64,000 nt of DNA from Flavobacteriales bacterium (GTDB lineage: Bacteria > Bacteroidota > Bacteroidia > Flavobacteriales_F > PHOS-HE28): the NCBI GenBank assembly GCA_016717305.1, contig JADKFY010000028.1, positions 5,048 to 69,047 of the forward strand. The letters are read 5' to 3'. This document shows, piece after piece, positions 52,897 through 61,268 of this stretch. The first letter of the stretch is position 1. Every line of letters starts with the position of its first letter. The position numbers and the translations under genes are program-made. The notes under the pieces are model-generated. The model had not been told where the DNA came from. It saw nothing but the letters and a program-made list of their open reading frames with translations, and ran no database searches.

Positions 52897-54477
52897 TCAG
52901 TTGTCCAAGCTTTTGATAAGGTCTGCTGCTACGGTTTCCAGAGTTCCGGTGATCTGGTCGTTGTAGTCACCTTTCTTCAAGGCCGCCAACACATCACTGT
53001 GCTTGTTGCGCAGCATGGTGATGAATTCTGCTTCGAACTGCTTGATGTTCTTGACGGGAACCTTGCTCAGCAAGCCTTTGGTACCGCAATAGAGGACCGC
53101 GATCTGCTCCTCCACCCGCTGTGGTTGGTTCTGGCCCTGCTTCATGATCTCCACGTTACGGGCACCTTTGTCCAACACGGCCTTGGTGGTCGCATCAAGG
53201 TCGCTACCGAACTTGGAGAACGCCTCCAATTCGCGGTAAGCGGCTTGGTCCAGTTTCAATGTACCGGCCACTTTCTTCATGGATTTGATCTGCGCATTAC
53301 CACCTACGCGGCTTACGCTGATACCCACGTTGATCGCTGGGCGAACACCGCTCAAGAACAAATTGCTCTCCAAGAAGATCTGTCCGTCGGTGATCGAGAT
53401 CACGTTGGTCGGGATGTATGCGGAAACGTCACCGGCTTGGGTCTCAATGATCGGCAATGCGGTCAATGAACCACCGCCTTTCACTTTTCCTTTCAAGCTT
53501 TCGGGCAGATCGTTCATCTGCTCGGCAACGGTCTGGTCAGCGGTGATCTTGGCAGCGCGCTCCAACAAACGGCTGTGCAGGTAGAACACGTCACCCGGAT
53601 AGGCTTCACGTCCGGGTGGACGACGCAGAAGCAACGAAACCTCGCGGTAAGCTACAGCCTGCTTGGAAAGATCATCATACACGATCAATGCAGGGCGGCC
53701 GGTATCGCGGAAATATTCGCCGATCGCAGCACCGGTGAAGGGAGCATAGAACTGCATCGGTGCAGGGTCGCTGGCGTTGGCGGCAACGACTGTTGTGTAG
53801 GCCATTGCTCCTGCCTCCTCCAACACTTTTACAGTACCGGCAACGGTGGAGCCTTTCTGTCCGATGGCCACGTAGATGCAGTACACCGGCTTACCGGCGT
53901 CGAAGAATTCTTTTTGGTTGATGATCGTATCGATCGCCACCGTGCTCTTTCCGGTTTGGCGGTCACCGATGATCAATTCGCGTTGGCCACGACCGATCGG
54001 GATCATGGCATCGATGGCTTTGATACCCGTCTGGAGCGGCTCCTTCACAGGTTCACGGAAGATAACGCCCGGCGCCTTGCGCTCGATCGGCATTTCGAAG
54101 AGCTCGCCACTGATCGGACCTTTACCGTCAATGGCCTCTCCCAATGTGTTCACTACACGACCGACAATGCCTTCACCGGTCTTGATGCTGGCGATGCGCT
54201 TGGTGCGCTTCACAGTGTCTCCTTCCTTGATACCCACGGATGGACCGAGCAGTACCACACCAACGTTGTCCTCCTCGAGGTTCAACACGATGCCGCGCAG
54301 TCCACTGGTGAATTCCACGAGTTCACCGCTTTGCACGCTGTTCAGGCCATAGATGCGGGCAATACCATCACCCACTTGAAGGACGGTACCGACCTCTTCC
54401 AATTCGGCTTCGCTACGGAAACCGGAGAGTTCTTCTTTCAGGATCGCCGAAACTTCGGCGGGTTGTACGTGGGCCAT
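52897..54477 (-). CDS. atpA: ATP synthase F1 alpha subunit
   Basis: The alpha subunit carries the non-catalytic nucleotide sites of F1. The Walker A motif GDRQTGKS lies at residues 171-178. The alpha signature PAINVGISVSRVGGNAQ is present, and so are VQVGDGIARIYGL and the C-terminal helical domain. The length, 526 residues, is normal. The stop lies 92 bases before atpG, and atpH ends 12 bases upstream of the start. Confidence 0.97.
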   Translation of the reverse strand: MAHVQPAEVSAILKEELSGFRSEAELEEVGTVLQVGDGIARIYGLNSVQSGELVEFTSGLRGIVLNLEEDNVGVVLLGPSVGIKEGDTVKRTKRIASIKTGEGIVGRVVNTLGEAIDGKGPISGELFEMPIERKAPGVIFREPVKEPLQTGIKAIDAMIPIGRGQRELIIGDRQTGKSTVAIDTIINQKEFFDAGKPVYCIYVAIGQKGSTVAGTVKVLEEAGAMAYTTVVAANASDPAPMQFYAPFTGAAIGEYFRDTGRPALIVYDDLSKQAVAYREVSLLLRRPPGREAYPGDVFYLHSRLLERAAKITADQTVAEQMNDLPESLKGKVKGGGSLTALPIIETQAGDVSAYIPTNVISITDGQIFLESNLFLSGVRPAINVGISVSRVGGNAQIKSMKKVAGTLKLDQAAYRELEAFSKFGSDLDATTKAVLDKGARNVEIMKQGQNQPQRVEEQIAVLYCGTKGLLSKVPVKNIKQFEAEFITMLRNKHSDVLAALKKGDYNDQITGTLETVAADLIKSLDN

Positions 54478-54489
54478 ATCGGATGTGCG

Positions 54490-55050
54490 TTAGATCGCGG
54501 GTATGTATGGATTCTTGGAGAAATCGCGACGAAGGTCGCTAAGGCGGCGGCTCACGCTGCCATCGTACTGCTCGTCGCCAATTCGGATGACAACACCGCC
54601 GATCAACGAAGGATCAATGCGTTGTACCAGTTCAATGGTCTTTCCGGGGTGCTTCTCGATCGCCTGGGCACGGACCTTTTCCAAGGCTTCGGCGCTCAGT
54701 TCAATGGCACTGGAAACTTCCGCCGTAATAATGTTCTTGTTCTGCTTGTACAGTTCGTTGTATGCCGCTGCGATCTCGGGCAACAACGCTTCTCGTCCCT
54801 TGCGCACAAGGATCCCCATAAAGCGGCTGGTCACCTCACCGACCTTACCGGCGAAGATCTTATTGAGGATCAGCACCTTCTTATCCGCCTTCACCACGGG
54901 ACTTTTCAGAAGGACCACCAGTTCATGGTTTGCTGCTGTGGTGGTTGCCACCAGATGCATATCCTCCTGTATACTCTCCACACTGTCTTGCTCCTTGGCA
55001 AGGCTGATCAAGGACTGAGCGTAGCGATATGCGACCGGGGCGATGTTCAT
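54490..55050 (-). CDS. atpH: ATP synthase F1 delta subunit
   Basis: Delta joins the top of F1 to the b-subunit stalk. Its 186 residues show AYRYAQSLISLAKEQDSVESIQED at the start and the C-terminal signature IDPSLIGGVVIRIGDEQYDGSV-SRRLSDLRRDF. It starts four bases inside the stop of atpF (ATGA-type overlap at 55047-55050), which indicates translational coupling. Confidence 0.95.
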   Translation of the reverse strand: MNIAPVAYRYAQSLISLAKEQDSVESIQEDMHLVATTTAANHELVVLLKSPVVKADKKVLILNKIFAGKVGEVTSRFMGILVRKGREALLPEIAAAYNELYKQNKNIITAEVSSAIELSAEALEKVRAQAIEKHPGKTIELVQRIDPSLIGGVVIRIGDEQYDGSVSRRLSDLRRDFSKNPYIPAI

Positions 55051-55556
55051 GACTTGCGCTGGTCGGCTTCGGCCATCACTTTGTCCACCAAGGCTTTCTG
55101 GGCAGCAGGGTCACCGAGCTTTTCCTTCAGGATACGCTCGGCCACCAAAATGCTCAATTGGGCCACCTCGTTCTTCATCTCTGCAATGGCGGCGTTCTTT
55201 TCGTTGCGGATGTCCTCGCGGGCACGGGCCAGCATGGCATCGCCTTCGGCCTTCGCGCGCTCTTTTGCAGTGGCGATCTCACGATCACGGATGTCGCGTG
55301 CTTCCTTCAGCAGCACCTCACGCTCTTCGCGGGCCTCACGCATCAGGTCTTCGTTACGTGCGTTCATTGCGGCGATCTCCTCACGGGCCTTCTTGGCCTC
55401 ATTCAGGGAATCCGCAATGGATGCCTCGCGCTCCTTCAGTCCATTCAGAATGGGCTTCCAGGCGAATTTGGCAAGGATGAACAACACCGCCAAGAACGAC
55501 AGTGTCATCCAGAAGATGAGTCCGAAGGAAGGCTCTACAAGGCTAGCGAGCAGCAT
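55047..55556 (-). CDS. atpF: ATP synthase F0 b subunit
   Basis: The b subunit forms the peripheral stalk. The 169-residue protein has one N-terminal membrane helix (FGLIFWMTLSFLAVLFILAKFAW), then a long charged coiled coil from KPILNGLKEREASIADSLNEA to near the end (QLSILVAERILKEKLGDPAAQKALVDKVM). It fits the b subunit of Bacteroidota in length and order. ATG 55556 is 48 bases after the atpE stop. Confidence 0.96.
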   Translation of the reverse strand: MLLASLVEPSFGLIFWMTLSFLAVLFILAKFAWKPILNGLKEREASIADSLNEAKKAREEIAAMNARNEDLMREAREEREVLLKEARDIRDREIATAKERAKAEGDAMLARAREDIRNEKNAAIAEMKNEVAQLSILVAERILKEKLGDPAAQKALVDKVMAEADQRKS

Positions 55557-55604
55557 GGGAATGCGGGTTCAAGTGAACGGAACAAAAGACAACGACGGTG
55601 TGGC

Positions 55605-55865
55605 TTAGCCTACGACCGGCATCTCCTTCAGCACCACCAACAGGCCAACCACCATCGCGAAGAAGGCAGCTCCCTCCACCAGAGCGGCGGTGAGGATCAT
55701 GTTGGCACGGAGGTCGTTCATGGCTTCGGGTTGACGGGCCATTGCTTGAACGGCATCACCACCGATGCGGCCGATGCCTACGCCGGCACCAAGAGCAGCA
55801 AGACCAGCACCGAGAGCTGCGATACCGTAACCAATGCCGAGGTCGAGAAGAACTGTAAGGAACAT
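55605..55865 (-). CDS. atpE: ATP synthase F0 c subunit
   Basis: The c subunit forms the proton-driven ring. Its 86 residues are two hairpin helices (GIGYGIAALGAGLAALGAGVGIG and ANMILTAALVEGAAFFAMVVGLLVVL) joined by a polar loop with ARQPEAMNDLR. The ion-binding carboxylate is the Glu in ALVEGA. The Gly after it, in place of the Ser/Thr of Na+-dependent rings, suggests a proton-coupled enzyme. ATG 55865 is preferred over the 15-residue longer start because it begins at the helix and follows the atpB stop by 19 bases. Confidence 0.94.
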   Translation of the reverse strand: MFLTVLLDLGIGYGIAALGAGLAALGAGVGIGRIGGDAVQAMARQPEAMNDLRANMILTAALVEGAAFFAMVVGLLVVLKEMPVVG

Positions 55866-55884
55866 GTGTTTGGGGTTGAAAGTG

Positions 55885-57033
55885 TTAAATGATTGATTCC
55901 TTGTGCTCATGGTGCTCCTCCAACGCTGCGCCTATGTACATGGCGCTTAGGAAGGTGAACACATAGGCTTGAATGAATGCGACCAGCAACTCGAGCACGG
56001 TCATGAAGATGGTGAATGCCAATGAGCCGATAGCGACACCGTATCCGGCACCAGCATTGGTCTCTCCGAACACGAAGATCAAACTAAAGAAGCTGAGCGC
56101 GATGATGTGGCCGGCCGTGATGTTCGCAAAAAGCCGGATCATCAAAACGAAAGGCTTCAGGAACATACCCAGGATCTCCACGGGTGTAAGGATCACGAGC
56201 ACCCAAGCGGGCACACCGGGCATCGCCAGAATATGACCCCAGTAATTCTTATTCCCATTTACCGTAACGATAACGAAGGTGATCAGTGCGAGCACCAATG
56301 TAATGGCGATGTTTCCGGTCAAATTCGCCCCTCCGGGGAAGAAGGGCACAAGTCCCATCAGGTTGTTCAAGAAGATGAAGAAGAATGCCGTGAGCAAGTA
56401 AGGCATGAACTTCATGCACTTGTGTTCGCCAATGGCGCTCTTGGCCACATCGTCACGTACGAAGAGGATGATCGGCTCCACCAGATTCTGTAGACCGGTT
56501 GGTGCCTGTCCGGCGCGACGTGTATATGCTTTTGCCACTGAGATGAAGACAATGAGCAACACCCCCAAGCTTACGAAGAGGCTCACCACGTTCTTGGTGA
56601 TGCTGATGTCCCAAATGTTCGCTGAGGCGGTTTCGTCCTCGTGCCCTTGTGGATCAACAGCAACCACGGTATGGTCGATCAGTGCATACCCGTCGTAAGT
56701 GGCATGACCGTGATCGAATCGTGAACTACTGAACACCTTCAGGCCACGTTCTGTATCGAATAGGATAACGGGCAGTGGGAGGGAAGTATGGCCCCAGAGG
56801 TGCCAGCCATGCTCATCACCGATATGATCCATGATCATCTTACCGGGATTGAACTTTTCGGAAGCCCTGTGATCAGGAGCCTCATTCGCATGCGCAGGAA
56901 CTGCATCCACACCGTGTTGAACTGTCCCGCTAGCAGGAAGATCATGTCCTTCGTGTTGTGCCACTAATGTTCCGAAAGCAAGGCTTCCGATCAGTAGGGA
57001 CGCGGTCCGCAGGATATTTCCGAATGATCTCAT
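55885..57033 (-). CDS. atpB: ATP synthase F0 a subunit with cleavable N-terminal extension
   Basis: Subunit a forms the proton half-channels. The essential Arg lies in VLMIRLFANITAGH; FGETNAGAGYG and ELLVAFIQAYVFTFL follow. ATG 57033 starts a probable signal peptide ending FGTLVAQ, then a His-rich periplasmic region (EGHD, GDEHGWHLWGH) before the membrane domain at about residue 130, as is common in Bacteroidota a subunits. This start is chosen over ATG 57078 because the -7 box at 57061-57068 would put the transcript start downstream of 57078. The product has 382 residues. Confidence 0.93.
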   Translation of the reverse strand: MRSFGNILRTASLLIGSLAFGTLVAQHEGHDLPASGTVQHGVDAVPAHANEAPDHRASEKFNPGKMIMDHIGDEHGWHLWGHTSLPLPVILFDTERGLKVFSSSRFDHGHATYDGYALIDHTVVAVDPQGHEDETASANIWDISITKNVVSLFVSLGVLLIVFISVAKAYTRRAGQAPTGLQNLVEPIILFVRDDVAKSAIGEHKCMKFMPYLLTAFFFIFLNNLMGLVPFFPGGANLTGNIAITLVLALITFVIVTVNGNKNYWGHILAMPGVPAWVLVILTPVEILGMFLKPFVLMIRLFANITAGHIIALSFFSLIFVFGETNAGAGYGVAIGSLAFTIFMTVLELLVAFIQAYVFTFLSAMYIGAALEEHHEHKESII

Positions 57034-57060
57034 CAAAGGGTTGCCCCCGGTTTGCGGCCG

Positions 57061-57068
57061 CGAAGGTA
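57061..57068 (-). promoter_or_regulatory. Predicted -7 box (TACCTTCG) upstream of atpB
   Basis: The complement of 57061-57068 reads TACCTTCG and ends 27 bases before ATG 57033. It gives the core atp genes a promoter of their own below atpZ and decides the atpB start. Confidence 0.55.
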
Positions 57069-57151
57069 GACACTTCATCGGAATGATGATAGCTCCATGT
57101 ATAAAAGAGTTCGATCGACCCACTTTTCGTGTGTACGGATCGCAAGACAAC

Positions 57152-57385
57152 TCAGGGTTTTCGCCCGGTTTCCTTGAATAGGTACACCATGCTCCCGGTG
57201 ATCCCCAACAGGCTGAGCACGATCGTGAATACAGGAAATTTCCAAGTGAGTTGGCCATCCAGCCACCAGCCGCCAAAGGTGAAGACCAGTATGATCCCCA
57301 TCATGGTAAAGCCCAGTCGGGTGTAGCGCAAGTAATTGTTATACCCCTCTTTGACCTTTTTCAGGTCCGGCGGGTGTTGCTCCAT
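57152..57385 (-). CDS. AtpZ/AtpI family ATP synthase assembly protein
   Basis: AtpZ-family proteins are small membrane factors associated with F0 assembly. The 77 residues contain YNNYLRYTRLGFTMMGIILVFTFGGWWLDGQL, a family signature with the first membrane helix, and a second helix PVFTIVLSLLGITGSMVYLF, ending in a short basic tail. ATG 57385 lies two bases after the upstream stop; a GTG at 57391 overlapping that stop is an alternative. It heads towards atpB, 118 bases further. Confidence 0.88.
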   Translation of the reverse strand: MEQHPPDLKKVKEGYNNYLRYTRLGFTMMGIILVFTFGGWWLDGQLTWKFPVFTIVLSLLGITGSMVYLFKETGRKP

Positions 57386-57387
57386 GT

Positions 57388-57780
57388 TCACTTGGCGGGA
57401 GCTTGTTTGGCCAAGTTGAAAAGGCGCAAGGTGCTGAAGACCAAGAAACCCAAATAGAGCACTGCAAAGCTCAAGGCCAACGGAACGCGGATGGCGATGG
57501 GAGCAAAAAGCAAGAGCACCATAAGGGCGACCAAGGACAGGAGCATCTTGCCCATCAATGCGGTCATGAATCGACGCACGAAGCCTTTCGGGTCAGAGAT
57601 CAATCCGTCCTCTTGCCAAGCGTGGAGGAGACCAGTCAATCCAGCGAAGTACAGCAGTATGACCAAGTAATGGGCCTTCATCGGTGATCCCACGAGGAAG
57701 AGCACACCCAGTAGGACGGCAGCGCAGCACAAGGTGAAAATGGCCAATGGGGCCAAGAACGACCAACGTCGGGTCGTCAT
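57388..57780 (-). CDS. Four-helix membrane protein in the atp cluster
   Basis: This 130-residue protein has four hydrophobic segments: LAPLAIFTLCCAAVLLGVLFLV, HYLVILLYFAGLTGLLHAW, a third with MLLSLVALMVLLLFAPI and a fourth with ALSFAVLYLGFLVFS. The layout resembles the small AtpI-type proteins placed before atpB in many bacteria, but no motif proves it. It lies between the bactofilin gene (six bases away) and AtpZ (two bases), so it is part of one transcript and probably of ATP-synthase assembly. Confidence 0.75.
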   Translation of the reverse strand: MTTRRWSFLAPLAIFTLCCAAVLLGVLFLVGSPMKAHYLVILLYFAGLTGLLHAWQEDGLISDPKGFVRRFMTALMGKMLLSLVALMVLLLFAPIAIRVPLALSFAVLYLGFLVFSTLRLFNLAKQAPAK

Positions 57781-57786
57781 CGGTGA

Positions 57787-58248
57787 TCAACGCGTGGCGG
57801 TGGCCTGTTCCGGACGTTGTATGGAGTTGTCGGTGCGCAAGCGTACGGGGTCCATTTCCTTTACCACACCGCCGCTCATGCTGCAATTACCAGTGAATAC
57901 GGCACCGGGTTCAATGGCTAATTTCTTCGTGTTGATATCCCCCTGCAATTTCGCAGTGGCCTTCAGGCTCAGGAGGTCCTGACAATTCACCTTGCCGATA
58001 ACGGTGCCTTCAATGTCTGAGCTTTGGCAGATCACCTCCCCTTCGATCACGCCGGTCTGGCCAACGATCACGCGACCACGCGCGTTCACCGTACCCTTCA
58101 CACGACCATCAATGCGGATATTGCTATCGCTCTTGATCTCCCCTTCAATGGAAGTGCCCTCCATGATGCTGTTGATCTTGCCTGGGCTAACGGGTTCGGT
58201 GGTCTTGTTCATCGGGGCGGGGGGAGCGGGTTTATCACTACGGAACAT
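57787..58248 (-). CDS. Bactofilin (polymer-forming cytoskeletal protein)
   Basis: Bactofilins assemble into nucleotide-free filaments that organise the cell envelope. After a proline-rich N-terminus the core runs through repeated beta-helix turns: SIMEGTSIEGEIKSDSNIRI, RVKGTVNARGRVIVGQTGVI, GEVICQSSDIEGTVIGKV and LQGDINTKKLAIEPGAVF. This periodic G-x-I/V pattern is diagnostic. The length is 153 residues. It is the first gene of the cluster running into the atp genes and has a -7 box TACCTTTG at 58283-58290. Confidence 0.93.
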   Translation of the reverse strand: MFRSDKPAPPAPMNKTTEPVSPGKINSIMEGTSIEGEIKSDSNIRIDGRVKGTVNARGRVIVGQTGVIEGEVICQSSDIEGTVIGKVNCQDLLSLKATAKLQGDINTKKLAIEPGAVFTGNCSMSGGVVKEMDPVRLRTDNSIQRPEQATATR

Positions 58249-58282
58249 GTTCCTTCAGTTGCTGGGTGGATACAGAGAGCTG

Positions 58283-58290
58283 TCAAAGGT
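58283..58290 (-). promoter_or_regulatory. Predicted -7 box (TACCTTTG) of the bactofilin-atp cluster
   Basis: The complement of 58283-58290 is TACCTTTG, an exact consensus match ending 34 bases before ATG 58248, giving a leader of about 28 bases. Confidence 0.6.
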
Positions 58291-58438
58291 AATACCCACT
58301 GGCAGTTTTCCTAGGCCTGCCTTTTGAAGGGACGGACCGTGTTCATCGGGAGTCTTCACGGCGGATCGGCAACTATCCTACGACGATGGACCAATGGTGC
58401 AAGAGGCACCGCAAGAACAGCCTTTCACAAGTTGTATC

Positions 58439-61090
58439 CTACTGTGGTCCCAGATAATTTTCGGTGAAGAAGGTCACGTAGCCCTCCACGTCCTTGGTCT
58501 TGTACAGTTGGGCGTAATTATCGGTGCCGATCCCGAATTCCGGGAATTCCTGATCATTCACTCCCACGAGCATTTCGTTTCCGCTGGCGAACAAGGCGTG
58601 GTACTCCACCACCTTGGCCTTGCTTTCGAACGGGCTTAGCATGACCACTTGGCGCTGAGGGTCCAGGAAGCTGCTGGTTATTTCCAGAGGAGTGCCGGGG
58701 AAGAAGGCCGAATTGAAATTGGAGATCGCGGCTTTGATCAAATTGATGTCGTTCCCTTCATTGGGGACGATGAGCACGTAGTAGTGCGGCCCGGAAGCGG
58801 TCTTGTATTCGCCCTTGGTCCCTTCGGCCTTGATCGGTGGTGGAGGTGCTTTATGGCTACCTTCCAAAGCCGCCAATAAGTCGCCTGCTGCTCGGTCCTC
58901 ATCGGTGCCCGGGAACTTGGTGCGAACCTCTGTCAATGCATTACGGTACCCACTTACATCGCGCATGCCACCGATCGCCATTGCCCGGAGCATATGGTAC
59001 TTGGCGAGGAAGTGGTTGCGCGGTTCATTCTCGATCACATTGCCACAGGAAGTGATCACCGAACCGTACATGTATTGCCGGTACCTGTCGTAGACCTCTT
59101 TGTAGGCCAACTCCTCTTCCGCCTTGCGCGCCTCATCGGCCTGTAGGATATTCGGGTCACGCACCAGTCGGGCGAATTCGGAGTCGGGCCAACGTTCCAG
59201 GATAATGTCCGCGTAGGTCTTGGAGCTTGTGCCGTCCGGCGAGAAATAGTTGGTGGTCTCTTCTTTTTCCAGATAGATGCGGTAGAGCTGATAAAAGCTC
59301 TCGGGCGTATAACGGCATTCTTCGAAACGACCGTTGAGCACTTCAAAGCTCTCGATCGCGTTGTCGGCATCCTTAAGTTGTTCCTTGTAGATCATGCCGC
59401 TGGTGTACAGCGCGCCGCATATCCGCGAGTTGGATGCTTCCAGCGCCACATCGTCCACAGGAATGTCCTTGGTATAGAATGCCGGGTCCTTCCACTCGCT
59501 TTCGGCCTTTTCCTTTTCGTTATCTTCTTCTGTGGTCCCGTCGGCCAAATCTTCTTCCTCGCCTTCGAACAAGGCGCTACCCCCTTTGTCCTTTCTGCGC
59601 CAATCATCCTCCAACTTGCGGGGTCCCCACTTCTTGCTGAAATCGGTCTGGCCACGTGCGATCTGCTGCGGGTCATAGAAGTACCAAGTCCCTCGTCCAC
59701 CGGCAGTGGGCGGCTTGTTCGCAGGTGGTGGTGCAGCATCAAGCCTCGCTCGTGCCTCCTCCTCGGCCAGTTCCTTTTCCGCTTCTTCTTGCTCACGATC
59801 ACGGATCATACCCCGGATCTTCTTCTCCAAGTCTTTTTCATCCAACTTGCCTAATTCCTGTAAGCTGTCTTCCAGCTGGATAATGGCCAGTTGCTCCACC
59901 AGTTCGCCAAGAACGCGGGCCCGTGTCTTCACTTCTTCCAACCGCGGGTGGGTCTCGGCCATCAAGGTCTGCGTGCTATCGTAGTACTGCTGGGCGCTCT
60001 TGTATTCCCGATCATCGAAGTAGATATCGGCCAGCTTCAGGAAGGTCTTGGTCTTTTGTTTCTGGTCCGTTGTGCTGACCCTTGCGCTCATCTCCAGTTG
60101 CTCAATGGCTTCGGGCTGTTTCCTTTCCTTCATGTCCAGGTCCGCCACGGCGTAGTGCAACATATCGAAGTGGTCGATGTTCTTGTTGTCGCGCAACATG
60201 CGCTTCAGCTTCTTCCGCAGGCTTTTGCTATCGCCACGGTTGAATGCAAGGACCTGGAAGATCTCCGCTTGGAACGCCATTTCGTAGGGCGGGTTCATCT
60301 TCACCACTTTCGCGAATTGGGCAATGGCCTTCTCGTCCAAGCTCTTGACTTGGTAAAGTTGGCCCAAGATGAATGACCACCGCACGCGTTCCTTCTTCTT
60401 GTTGGCCTTGGGAATGGCGGCCTCTAAGTGAACGATGGCATCATCCACCTTGCCACGCTTCAAGGCCAACTCGGCTTGCACGGCTCCCAGTTCGCCGTGG
60501 TCGAACTTCTTTGGCAATTTCTTCTCGTCGTTGATCTGGTCCAATGCGCTTTGTGCTTTACCGTATTGCTCCAATTGGATCGCGGTGCGGGCGAGCCAGA
60601 CCAGACTTTCCAGTTTTCGGTTACCGTCCTTGAACCGGCGGCTCACATAGGTAAAGCCACGCTCGGCCTCGTAGTAGTTCCCTTTGTAGAACTGGCTTTT
60701 GGCCAGTACGAACCAAGTGTCATCCATCCACTTGTTCCGCTCCTTTCCCCCAATGTTCATGGAGTGCCGTTCGATCACAAGGGAACACTTGTCTATGCAC
60801 TTCTCCAGTTCCGGGGTTGCGCTCTTGGCTTGGTCCGGTGTGCCGTAGATGAAGAGCGGCAGCACCTCGTCATAGTTGTCCACATGTGCCGTTTCGATCC
60901 CGACTACCACCTCCTTCAACTTTTCATTGGCGTTGAACCAGCCGTTATCGCGCGCTGTAAGACGGTGGAATGCCCGGTTGATCACCCCGTCCTTGTTCTG
61001 GGAGCAACCCAGTAGCAGGGTGGCCACCAACATGATCGGGGCCAAGGTTCGATATGGTATGCGCTGCAACAAGGGAAGGATAACGTGCAT
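58439..61090 (-). CDS. sprE: T9SS component SprE/PorW, TPR lipoprotein
   Basis: SprE/PorW links the T9SS inner-membrane motor to its outer-membrane parts and is needed for gliding and secretion. ATG 61090 begins a lipoprotein signal with lipobox TLLLGC. The N-terminal INRAFHRLTARDNGWFNANEKLKE and DNYDEVLPLFIYG, then CIDKCSLVIERHSMNIGGKERNKWMD, match the family closely. TPR-like helices fill residues 120-430, a charged low-complexity segment about 430-560 (EREQEEAEKELAEEEARAR), and the C-terminus has GVNDQEFPEFGIGTDNYAQL and YVTFFTENY, typical of SprE. With 883 residues it has the family length. Promoter at 61104-61111. Confidence 0.88.
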   Translation of the reverse strand: MHVILPLLQRIPYRTLAPIMLVATLLLGCSQNKDGVINRAFHRLTARDNGWFNANEKLKEVVVGIETAHVDNYDEVLPLFIYGTPDQAKSATPELEKCIDKCSLVIERHSMNIGGKERNKWMDDTWFVLAKSQFYKGNYYEAERGFTYVSRRFKDGNRKLESLVWLARTAIQLEQYGKAQSALDQINDEKKLPKKFDHGELGAVQAELALKRGKVDDAIVHLEAAIPKANKKKERVRWSFILGQLYQVKSLDEKAIAQFAKVVKMNPPYEMAFQAEIFQVLAFNRGDSKSLRKKLKRMLRDNKNIDHFDMLHYAVADLDMKERKQPEAIEQLEMSARVSTTDQKQKTKTFLKLADIYFDDREYKSAQQYYDSTQTLMAETHPRLEEVKTRARVLGELVEQLAIIQLEDSLQELGKLDEKDLEKKIRGMIRDREQEEAEKELAEEEARARLDAAPPPANKPPTAGGRGTWYFYDPQQIARGQTDFSKKWGPRKLEDDWRRKDKGGSALFEGEEEDLADGTTEEDNEKEKAESEWKDPAFYTKDIPVDDVALEASNSRICGALYTSGMIYKEQLKDADNAIESFEVLNGRFEECRYTPESFYQLYRIYLEKEETTNYFSPDGTSSKTYADIILERWPDSEFARLVRDPNILQADEARKAEEELAYKEVYDRYRQYMYGSVITSCGNVIENEPRNHFLAKYHMLRAMAIGGMRDVSGYRNALTEVRTKFPGTDEDRAAGDLLAALEGSHKAPPPPIKAEGTKGEYKTASGPHYYVLIVPNEGNDINLIKAAISNFNSAFFPGTPLEITSSFLDPQRQVVMLSPFESKAKVVEYHALFASGNEMLVGVNDQEFPEFGIGTDNYAQLYKTKDVEGYVTFFTENYLGPQ

Positions 61091-61103
61091 TGGCACGAAC
61101 GGG

Positions 61104-61111
61104 CGAAGATA
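61104..61111 (-). promoter_or_regulatory. Predicted -7 box (TATCTTCG) of sprE
   Basis: The complement of 61104-61111 is TATCTTCG and ends 13 bases before ATG 61090. The leader would be only about seven bases long. Confidence 0.5.
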
Positions 61112-61254
61112 TTCCAAGCAACCGGACCTGAACGATCGGGTGCTCTGGAAATTGTACATGGGTCATTACAGGAGGCGCATGTTCGGGTGGGGCTTGATCG
61201 TTGTTCCTTGGCATTTGGCCCTGGTCCAATAACCGTGTTAGGATCGGTAGCAAC

Positions 61255-61262
61255 GATATTTG
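61255..61262 (+). promoter_or_regulatory. Predicted -7 box (GATATTTG) of the M23 gene, leaderless arrangement
   Basis: One mismatch to TAnnTTTG, ending six bases before ATG 61269. It diverges from the sprE promoter 144 bases away. Confidence 0.35.
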
Positions 61263-61268
61263 CACACG

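Noticed and set aside
53575..55608. A 677-codon plus-strand frame across atpA, atpH and atpF
   Set aside because: It is antisense to three well-conserved ATP synthase genes and has no family features.
55605..55910. Longer atpE start 15 codons upstream
   Set aside because: The extra residues (STRNQSFNTFNPKH) are polar, not family-like and overlap the atpB end; the ATG at 55865 fits the c-subunit start.
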